From Oscillospiraceae bacterium (lineage in GTDB: Bacteria > Bacillota > Clostridia > Oscillospirales > Oscillospiraceae): a DNA stretch of 38,674 bases. Both the position numbers and the translations under genes were made by a program. The DNA is taken from NCBI GenBank assembly GCA_017561205.1, contig JAFZDL010000068.1, forward strand, positions 1 to 38,674, given 5' to 3'. Positions 33,050 to 38,674 of the stretch are shown one piece after another. Numbering within the stretch: position 1 is the stretch's first letter; each line of letters opens with the position of its first letter. A model generated the notes under the pieces. That model worked only from the letters and a program-made list of their open reading frames with translations. It did not search any database and was not told where the DNA came from.

Positions 33050-34405
33050 ATGGAAAAGATTACCCCCCGGACTTTGTCCGGCTTTATGGAACTGCTTCCC
33101 GGCAAGCAGGCAAAACTGGAGAAAATGATGCAGGTGCTTCGCAGTACCTACGCTTTGTACGGCTTTGCGGCTTTGGATACCCCGGTGATCGAGGATGCCA
33201 AGATATTGCTTGCCAAGGGCGGCGGTGAGACCGAAAAGCAGATCTACCGTTTTCAAAAGGGCGACAGCGACCTGGCTTTGCGGTTTGATTTGACAGTGCC
33301 CCTTGCCAAGTATGTGGCGCTGCATTATAACGAGCTGGCATTTCCTTTCCGCCGTTTCCAAATCGGTAAGGTTTACCGTGGCGAAAGAGCCCAGAGAGGC
33401 CGCTTCCGTGAGTTCTACCAGGCGGATATCGACATCATCGGCGATGGCAAGCTGGACATTCTCAATGAGGCGGAAATTCCCGCTATCATCTACCGGGTGT
33501 TCCGCGGTTTTGGTCTGACCCGGTTCCAGATTCGTGTAAACAACCGGAAGATTCTGAATGGTTTTTACGCTATGCTGGGCTTAACCGCAAAGAGCGGTGA
33601 TATTATGCGCACCGTGGACAAGCTGGACAAGATCGGTGCCGAGAAGGTTGCTGCGATTTTGAAGGACGATTGCGGACTTTCCGACGAGCAGGCTGACGAG
33701 ATTTTGAAGTTCATTGCCATTGGCGGTAGCAATGCTGAGGTTTTGGCAGCGCTGGAGGGCTATGCAGGCCGCAATGAACTGTTCGACTTGGGTTTGACCG
33801 AACTGAAGGCCGTTGCCGCTAACCTGTCGGCATTCGGTGTTCCCGAGGCCAATTTTGCTGTGGATCTGACCATCGCAAGAGGTCTTGATTACTACACCGG
33901 TACGGTTTATGAGACCACCTTGCTGGACCACCCGGAGATCGGCTCTGTCTGCTCCGGTGGCCGGTACGATAACTTGGCTGAGTACTACACCGATAAGGCT
34001 TTGCCCGGTGTGGGTATCTCCATCGGTTTGACCCGTTTGTTCTATGTTTTGGACGAGCAGGGTCTGCTCAACGATGCCCTTCCCAGCGCTCCGGCAGATG
34101 CTTTGGTGCTGCCTATGACTGAGGATGTTTCCAAGGCGGTAGAACTGGCAGAGGCTCTGCGCAGCGCAGGTGTCCGGGTGCAGCTTTACGGCGAGCAGAA
34201 GAAGTTCAAGCAGAAGATGAGCTATGCGGACAAGCTGGGCGTACCCTATGCGGTGCTGCTGGGTGAGGACGAGATTGCTGAAGGTAAGTGCTCCGTGAAG
34301 AATATGATCACCGGCGAACAGCAGAAGCTGACTGCCCAGGAGGCAGCTGAGCATATTCTCAAAGGCCTGGCAGAGGCCAATGGCCCGCTGATTTTGGAGA
34401 AGTAA
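33050..34405 (+). CDS. hisS: Histidyl-tRNA synthetase
   Basis: A 451-residue class II aminoacyl-tRNA synthetase that charges tRNA-His. Start is ATG 33050 (MEKITPRTLSGFMELLPG) after GAAAGGA; the frame extends upstream through the repeat, which I treat as non-coding. Motif 2 is in RGRFREFYQADIDIIG, and the histidine-binding motifs are LTIARGLDYYTGTVYE and CSGGRYDNL. The C-terminal anticodon domain runs from about 355. Length is slightly over the usual 420-430. It is followed by a terminator, so it is transcribed alone or with leakage into the RluA gene. Confidence 0.95.
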   Translation: MEKITPRTLSGFMELLPGKQAKLEKMMQVLRSTYALYGFAALDTPVIEDAKILLAKGGGETEKQIYRFQKGDSDLALRFDLTVPLAKYVALHYNELAFPFRRFQIGKVYRGERAQRGRFREFYQADIDIIGDGKLDILNEAEIPAIIYRVFRGFGLTRFQIRVNNRKILNGFYAMLGLTAKSGDIMRTVDKLDKIGAEKVAAILKDDCGLSDEQADEILKFIAIGGSNAEVLAALEGYAGRNELFDLGLTELKAVAANLSAFGVPEANFAVDLTIARGLDYYTGTVYETTLLDHPEIGSVCSGGRYDNLAEYYTDKALPGVGISIGLTRLFYVLDEQGLLNDALPSAPADALVLPMTEDVSKAVELAEALRSAGVRVQLYGEQKKFKQKMSYADKLGVPYAVLLGEDEIAEGKCSVKNMITGEQQKLTAQEAAEHILKGLAEANGPLILEK

Positions 34406-34411
34406 TGAAGC

Positions 34412-34440
34412 ATATCGGAGGTGCCCCGCACCTCCGATAT
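34412..34440 (+). terminator. Terminator of hisS
   Basis: Stem ATATCGGAGGTG / CACCTCCGATAT with loop CCCCG, then TTTA. The GTG inside the loop (34421) is not a start codon. Confidence 0.8.
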
Positions 34441-34462
34441 TTTACGAAAGGGGAGAAGCCCT

Positions 34463-35329
34463 TTGGAATTAAAGCATATTGCGACCCGTGAGGGGCGGTT
34501 GTCCTCTTTTTTGCGGGAAGAAATGAAAATGTCTGCCGGGCTTATGAATCGGCTCAAGTGGCAAGAGTTGCTGTTTGTCAACGGTCAGCCGGTGCATACT
34601 GATTACCCTGTAAAGCCCGGGGATATCATTACCGTGCCGTTGGACGAGCCAGTGCCGGATTACCCGGCAGAGGACGGAGAGCTAGCAATTTTATATGAGG
34701 ACGCGCATATTTTGGCGGTGGATAAGCCTGCTGGTATGCTGATCCACCCCTCCCGTTCCCGGCTCACGGGGACGCTGGCGAATTTCGTGCTGGGGTATTA
34801 TGAGAAAACCGGGCAGAAAAGCGCGTTTCACCCCCTCACCCGGCTGGACCGGGATACGTTCGGCGTGGTGCTGTTGGCGAAAAATGCCCATATCCACAGC
34901 TTGCTGGGTGGACTGCATTTGCAGGGTGGATTTGAAAAAATCTACGAGGCGTTGGTTTTTGGCAGTCCGGAAGAAGAATCCGGTATCATTGATGCCCCCA
35001 TTGCCCGGTTACCTTTACCAAGTTTGCTCCGAGAAGTCAGCCCCGAGGGGAAACCCTCGGTGACGGAGTTTAAGGTGCTGGAGCGGAAAGATGGGTTTAC
35101 CAAGATAGCCTTGCGACCCATTACCGGACGCACCCATCAGCTGCGGGTACACTGCGCCTATATGGGCTATCCCATTTTAGGCGACCCCCAATACGGAAGC
35201 CCCCAATCGCAGACCCTTTCCAAAGAGATGGGTTTCCAAAGCCAAAGGCTTTGCGCTAAGGCTTTGACTTTTGCCCATCCCATTACCGGAGAAAAAATTT
35301 CGGTGAGGTCCAAATTTACTGCGGATTGA
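34463..35329 (+). CDS. RluA-family pseudouridine synthase
   Basis: A 288-residue RluA/RluD-type enzyme converting uridine to pseudouridine in rRNA or tRNA. An S4-like N-terminal region (LLFVNGQPVHTDYPVKPGD) precedes the catalytic domain. The active Asp is in HPLTRLDRDTFGV, and the C-terminal PITGRTHQLRVH is characteristic. I start it at TTG 34463, 8 nt after AAAGGGGAG; the frame opens earlier only inside the hisS terminator. RNA target cannot be told from sequence. Only about 58 bp separates it from hisS. Confidence 0.9.
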   Translation: MELKHIATREGRLSSFLREEMKMSAGLMNRLKWQELLFVNGQPVHTDYPVKPGDIITVPLDEPVPDYPAEDGELAILYEDAHILAVDKPAGMLIHPSRSRLTGTLANFVLGYYEKTGQKSAFHPLTRLDRDTFGVVLLAKNAHIHSLLGGLHLQGGFEKIYEALVFGSPEEESGIIDAPIARLPLPSLLREVSPEGKPSVTEFKVLERKDGFTKIALRPITGRTHQLRVHCAYMGYPILGDPQYGSPQSQTLSKEMGFQSQRLCAKALTFAHPITGEKISVRSKFTAD

Positions 35330-35339
35330 ATTCGCCATC

Positions 35340-35368
35340 TTGCTTTTGTAAGATACCTGTGATAAAAT
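35340..35368 (+). promoter_or_regulatory. Promoter of the DUF2207-like gene
   Basis: -35 TTGCTT (35340-35345), 17-nt spacer, -10 TAAAAT (35363-35368). Confidence 0.55.
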
Positions 35369-35399
35369 TATAAAAACAATTGGGAAAGGAGGCGGTATT

Positions 35400-37109
35400 G
35401 TGCGGAAATTTGTGGTTTTTGTTTGTCTTTTGTGCTTGGTATGTACCTTGTTTGTAGGCGCGAGTGCCGCCACCGGAGCGAAAAGCGTCAGCAGCCACGC
35501 AACAGTAACCGCTGACGGTAGATGCCAAATTACCCTCACCGCCGCCATCCACTTGGATGCGCCGGTGGAAAAATTGCGTTTTCCGCTACCCAAGAATGCG
35601 GAAAATATTACCGTCAACGGCTCTCACGCCCGTGTCCAAAGAGAGAACGGCTTGAAGCAGGTGGATGTGTCCAAGTTTGTGGGCAAGACCGCCGGCGATT
35701 TCACCTTAACATTTAACTATTCTCTGCCAGATTTGGTGAAAACCAATGAGGCGGGACTATTGGAGCTGACGCTGCCGCTACTGTCCGGATTTGCGTATCC
35801 GGTGCAGGCAATGGAATTTACGGTCACTTTGCCGGGAGAAATCACTGCCAAGCCGGCATTCTCCAGCGGCTACCACCAGGCTAATATCGAAAAGGATATT
35901 ACCTGCACCACGGAAGGTCCTACGGTTACCGGTACTTCCCAGGTGGAGCTAAAGGATCACGAAACCCTGGTAATGACACTCGTCGTCACCGATCAGTTGT
36001 TCCCCCGGACCATCATCACACCGCCGGATTTGGAGACGGTGAATGTGATTGCCATTGTATGTTTCGTGGTGGCACTCCTGTACTGGATTTTGTTCCTGCG
36101 GAATCTGCCCTGGTGGCCCGGCAAGCAGCCCACACCCCCGGAGGGCTACGGCCCCGGCGAGATGGGCAGTGTCCTGCATTTGCAGGGCGGAAACTTAAAC
36201 ATGATGGTCTTTTCCTGGGCGCAGCTGGGATATTTGCAGATCCGCACGGAGAAGAACGGCCCGGTGCGTCTTGTAAAGCAGATGGATATGGGCAACGAGC
36301 GCAGCAGCTTTGAACAGCGGTGCTTCAAGATGCTCTTTGGCAGCCGGGATGTGGCCAACGCATCCAGCCGCCGCTACGGCGCAGTGTACTGCGCAGTGGA
36401 AAAGCTCAGACCCAATCTTACTTCGTTGATCCACCCCAAGTCCGGAAATCTGACCGTATTTCGAATTCTGACAGCGCTGACCGGTCTGTTCTGCGGTGTC
36501 GGTCTGGCACTGCTACTTACCGATGGCGCGGCGCTGCAATGGTTTTGGATTATCGTTTTGGGCGCAGCCGCCTGGATCAGCAGCTGGCAGATCCAGCTTT
36601 GGGCCCGGCATTTGTTTGCGCCTCAGCAGCGTAAGCTGTGGGTTGGTTTGATTTGGTGCGGATTTTGGCTGCTGCTGGGTCTGATTGCCGGACAGGTAAA
36701 TACGGCCGCGGCGTTGGTGTTCAGTCAGCTGTTTGCGGGACTTCTGCTGGCCTTTGGCGGTCGGCGTACCTACGCAGGTAAGCAGGCCATGGAGCAGGCT
36801 ATGAGTATGCGGCGGTATTTTAAGACCGTGTCTACCCAGGATTTGCGGCAGATTAGTCAAAATAATCCGGAGTATTTCCACCAAATGATGCCTTTGGCGA
36901 TAGCCCTGGGCGCAGACAAAGCCTTTGCCCGGAGCTTTGGCAAAGAGCTCGTGGGTCAGTGCCCCTATATTTCCGATGGCATCAATGTTGAAATGCGAGC
37001 CGGTCAGTGGCGAGTGCAAATGCGAAGAATTTTGGAAAGAATGAACACCCTGCCGGAACAGACCCGGACGGAAAAGGTTATCGCATTTGTGGAAAGTCTG
37101 CGAAAGTAA
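35400..37109 (+). CDS. DUF2207-like membrane protein
   Basis: A 569-residue protein starting at GTG 35400 after AAAGGAGG. It has a signal peptide (1-23), an extracytoplasmic beta-rich domain (about 25-210), a membrane helix (214-233), a cytosolic segment, then two or three more helices between about 352 and 460 and a cytosolic tail. This layout resembles DUF2207-type predicted membrane proteins of Firmicutes, whose role is unknown. The N-terminal domain repeatedly uses paired beta strands with Thr/Val alternation. It is monocistronic with its own promoter and a terminator, and convergent with the band-7 gene. Confidence 0.7.
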   Translation: MRKFVVFVCLLCLVCTLFVGASAATGAKSVSSHATVTADGRCQITLTAAIHLDAPVEKLRFPLPKNAENITVNGSHARVQRENGLKQVDVSKFVGKTAGDFTLTFNYSLPDLVKTNEAGLLELTLPLLSGFAYPVQAMEFTVTLPGEITAKPAFSSGYHQANIEKDITCTTEGPTVTGTSQVELKDHETLVMTLVVTDQLFPRTIITPPDLETVNVIAIVCFVVALLYWILFLRNLPWWPGKQPTPPEGYGPGEMGSVLHLQGGNLNMMVFSWAQLGYLQIRTEKNGPVRLVKQMDMGNERSSFEQRCFKMLFGSRDVANASSRRYGAVYCAVEKLRPNLTSLIHPKSGNLTVFRILTALTGLFCGVGLALLLTDGAALQWFWIIVLGAAAWISSWQIQLWARHLFAPQQRKLWVGLIWCGFWLLLGLIAGQVNTAAALVFSQLFAGLLLAFGGRRTYAGKQAMEQAMSMRRYFKTVSTQDLRQISQNNPEYFHQMMPLAIALGADKAFARSFGKELVGQCPYISDGINVEMRAGQWRVQMRRILERMNTLPEQTRTEKVIAFVESLRK

Positions 37110-37117
37110 AAATGAAC

Positions 37118-37145
37118 AATGCCCACCGAATTCTCGGTGGGCATT
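37118..37145. terminator. Bidirectional terminator (DUF2207-like / band-7)
   Basis: Stem AATGCCCACCGA / TCGGTGGGCATT with a 4-nt loop between the two convergent genes. Confidence 0.85.
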
Positions 37146-37161
37146 GCTTTGTGTTATGAAA

Positions 37162-38109
37162 TCAATCGCAGCAGGGATCGGGTTTTTGAGACGGCGCTGC
37201 CTTTTCTTTTGCGGGAGCTGTGACATCGCCAAGGCCGGAGGCTTCGGCGAAGAGAACGTTTGCTTTGGTCATATCCACGGCATCGGTGGGGACGATGATT
37301 TTGGCAGCTCTGCCGTCGGACATAGCGATCAGCGCCTCGTATTTCTTGATCTCCAGCACGGCAGCGTCTGCGCCGGCATTTTTCAGTTCACGCAGACCGT
37401 CAGCTTCGGCCTTTTTGGAAAGGAAGATCGCTTTGGCTTCACCTTCGGCACGGGCAATGCGGGCATCCCGTTCACCCTCGGCAGCCAGGATCATTGCCTG
37501 CTTGTCGCCCTCGGCGCGGGTAATGGCTGCAGCCTTGTGACCTTCTGCCTGCAGCAGGGTCTCGCGACGATCACGCTCTGCCTTCATCTGCTTTTCCATC
37601 GCATTCTGAATTTCAGCAGGAGGGATGATGTTCTTCAGCTCGACGCGGTGGACCTTGATACCCCATTTGTCGGTAGCTTCGTCCAGAATAGAGGTCATTT
37701 TTGCGTTGATGGTGTCGCGGGATGTAAGGGTTCCGTCCAACTCCAGCTCGCCGACGATATTACGAAGGGTGGTAGCGGCCAGGTTGGAAAGGGCAGAAAT
37801 GGGATTCACTGCGCCGTAAGCATAAAGCTTTGCGTCATAAACTGCGTAGTAAATGACGGTGTCGATCTGCATTGTGACATTGTCTTTGGTGATGACCGGC
37901 TGGGGAGGAGAGTCCAAAACCTGCTCCTTGAGGGTCACTCGTTTGGCGATTTTCTCTACAACCGGGATCTTTACGTGGAAACCGGCAGACCAGGTGGTTT
38001 TGTACTTTCCGAGGAACTCGATCACATATTCGTGAGCCTGGGGGACGATCTTTGCATTTGCTAAGATGAAGATCAAAACAATAACTGCTAAAGTGATGAT
38101 TATCGGCAT
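37162..38109 (-). CDS. SPFH / band-7 family protein (QmcA/stomatin-like)
   Basis: A 315-residue membrane protein of the stomatin-prohibitin-flotillin family, which forms large ring-like assemblies in the membrane and influences proteases and membrane domains. An N-terminal helix (1-17) is followed by VPQAHEYVIEFLGKYKTTWSAG and TKDNVTMQIDTVIYY (band-7 domain), then RNIVGELELDGTLTSRDTIN. A long charged coiled coil (about 180-250) is rich in Ala, Glu and Arg. The usual NfeD-type partner gene is not adjacent. The C-terminal DPCCD ending is unusual. ATG follows AAAGGAGAG, with a good promoter upstream. Confidence 0.92.
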   Translation of the reverse strand: MPIIITLAVIVLIFILANAKIVPQAHEYVIEFLGKYKTTWSAGFHVKIPVVEKIAKRVTLKEQVLDSPPQPVITKDNVTMQIDTVIYYAVYDAKLYAYGAVNPISALSNLAATTLRNIVGELELDGTLTSRDTINAKMTSILDEATDKWGIKVHRVELKNIIPPAEIQNAMEKQMKAERDRRETLLQAEGHKAAAITRAEGDKQAMILAAEGERDARIARAEGEAKAIFLSKKAEADGLRELKNAGADAAVLEIKKYEALIAMSDGRAAKIIVPTDAVDMTKANVLFAEASGLGDVTAPAKEKAAPSQKPDPCCD

Positions 38110-38136
38110 TTTTATCTCTCCTTTTATAGATTGGAC

Positions 38137-38164
38137 GGTACGGGAATGGATGCTTTTCCGTACC
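38137..38164 (-). other. Leader hairpin of the band-7 gene
   Basis: Stem GGTACGG / CCGTACC with a 14-nt loop, between the band-7 promoter and its ATG. Purpose unknown. Confidence 0.35.
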
Positions 38165-38171
38165 TGTTTTT

Positions 38172-38200
38172 ATTATACAAGGCGAAATAACAAATGTAAA
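38172..38200 (-). promoter_or_regulatory. Promoter of the band-7 gene
   Basis: Minus strand: -35 TTTACA (38200-38195), 17-nt spacer, -10 TATAAT (38177-38172). Confidence 0.8.
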
Positions 38201-38220
38201 GCGGCTGAAAGCAAATATGG

Positions 38221-38252
38221 AAAAAAGCACTTGCTTTTGCAAGTGCTTTTTT
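38221..38252. terminator. Terminator downstream of the tRNA region
   Basis: Perfect stem AAAAAAGCACTTGC / GCAAGTGCTTTTTT with loop TTTT. It lies directly next to the partial tRNA-Glu 3' end copy at 38252-38272, just as the other terminator lies next to the intact tRNA. Confidence 0.8.
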
Positions 38253-38272
38253 TGGTGACCCGTACGGGAATC
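38252..38272 (-). repeat. Partial duplicate of the tRNA-Glu 3' end
   Basis: A 21-bp exact direct copy of 38534-38554, the CCA end and T-arm side of the tRNA-Glu gene, 282 bp away. This is the pattern of an attachment-site duplication. Confidence 0.8.
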
Positions 38273-38500
38273 ATTGCTTTTTCGCCTTTGGCGAAAAGAA
38301 AGGTTCGGCTCGGCCTCTCCTGTTGCGGTGTCCGACATCTGCCGGTGTCGACCGTGCTCCTTGGCAGATGTCGACCGCGGCCACTCGCTCAGGTCGCTTG
38401 TTCCGCCACTGGCGGCGCTCCCATTGCTCCCCCTCGCCGGCAACAGTTCACCGGACTGTTGCATTTAATTTTTCGATTCCCGTTTGTTCAACAAGAATAA
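38273..38500. other. Repeat-rich non-coding segment between tRNA 3' copies
   Basis: No supported gene. It contains hairpins CTTTTTCGCC / GGCGAAAAG, CGACATCTGCC / GGCAGATGTCG and GCAACAGT / ACTGTTGC. Near its right end, TCGATTCCCGT (38473-38483) is an inverted copy of part of the tRNA end, so the segment has ACGGGAATC...GATTCCCGT borders. Confidence 0.6.
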
Positions 38501-38530
38501 AAATAAGACACCCAAAAGGGTGTCTTATTT
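38501..38530 (-). terminator. Terminator of the tRNA operon
   Basis: Perfect 13-bp stem AAATAAGACACCC / GGGTGTCTTATTT with loop AAAA, 4 bp after the tRNA-Glu CCA end (minus strand). Confidence 0.9.
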
Positions 38531-38534
38531 TTAT

Positions 38535-38609
38535 TGGTGACCCGTACGGGAATCGAACCCATGTTACCGCCGTGAAAGGGCGGTGTCTTAACCGCTTGAC
38601 CAACGGGCC
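38535..38609 (-). tRNA. tRNA-Glu (anticodon TTC)
   Basis: A 75-nt gene with encoded CCA. The acceptor stem GGCCCGT / ACGGGTC has one G-U pair. The anticodon arm ACCGCC-CTTTCAC-GGCGGT gives TTC, reading GAA/GAG. The T-loop TTCGATT is normal. Its 5' end directly abuts the CCA of the upstream tRNA-Met. Confidence 0.95.
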
Positions 38610-38674
38610 TGGTAGCGGCGACCTGATTCGAACAGGTGACATACCGGGTATGAACCGGCTACTCTACCAACTGA
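38610..38674 (-). tRNA. tRNA-Met (anticodon CAT), cut by the window edge
   Basis: The 3' part is present with encoded CCA (38612-38610). The anticodon stem GCCGG / CCGGT surrounds loop TTCATAC, anticodon CAT. The T-arm is ACCTG-TTCGAAT-CAGGT. The 5' acceptor strand lies beyond the window. Elongator Met is most likely, but a CAT anticodon can also mark initiator or Ile2 tRNA. Confidence 0.88.

Noticed and set aside
34421-34462. GTG start for the RluA gene inside the hisS terminator
   Set aside because: The codon is in the terminator loop; TTG 34463 has a ribosome site at the right distance.

Overview
The window looks like a chromosomal segment of a Gram-positive Clostridia bacterium, probably a gut Oscillospirales/Ruminococcaceae relative. 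The evidence is moderate-to-high GC, AGGAGG-type ribosome binding sites with some TTG/GTG starts, canonical TTGaca-17-TATAAT promoters, lepA-hemW linkage, ECF-type folate uptake with a THF riboswitch, and several families of short palindromic intergenic repeats of the kind I remember from gut Clostridia. The taxon is inferred from gene style only. No CRISPR array, transposase or prophage gene was seen.

Layout. (1) 1-1838: intergenic repeats, then a peptidase M81 (MlrC-like) gene. (2) 1950-6363, minus strand: a surface operon of transglutaminase-like lipoprotein, MBOAT O-acyltransferase, DHHW/AlgJ-like acetyltransferase partner and small lipoprotein, probably acylating a cell-surface polymer. 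(3) 6689-15249: an L-fucose-type sugar locus. A ribose-class ABC transporter (minus) diverges from a LacI-family regulator, L-fucose isomerase, fucose mutarotase and an AEC permease (plus). Two 24-bp palindromic operators lie in the divergent region, each downstream of one promoter. (4) 15342-19012: GNAT acetyltransferase, ABM-family monooxygenase, an OmpA-domain lipoprotein and a membrane glycosyltransferase. (5) 19238-19891: a divergent pair (DUF6809-like / XRE regulator) with overlapping promoters and three copies of a 16-bp operator-like palindrome. (6) 19927-23896: a D,D-carboxypeptidase and a P2A-type Ca2+/Mn2+ ATPase behind a yybP-ykoY (Mn2+) riboswitch with a visible terminator switch. 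(7) 23977-28675: hemW, lepA, rpoD, and a small ORF behind a long hairpin and a terminator. (8) 28918-31611, minus: a THF-riboswitch operon folT-folC-His-rich protein-CooT. (9) 31746-37109: minD-like, a methylglyoxal-synthase homologue with altered active-site residues, hisS, an RluA pseudouridine synthase and a DUF2207-like membrane protein. (10) 37162-end, minus: an SPFH/band-7 protein, then tRNA-Glu and tRNA-Met, with a duplicated tRNA-Glu 3' end downstream.

The features most worth follow-up are the folate-controlled metal-binding pair, the degenerate methylglyoxal synthase beside a lone MinD, the overlapping XRE-controlled promoters, the hairpin-plus-terminator leader at 28700-28850, and the repeat-bounded segment next to tRNA-Glu. 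No large undescribed defence or biosynthetic system was evident.
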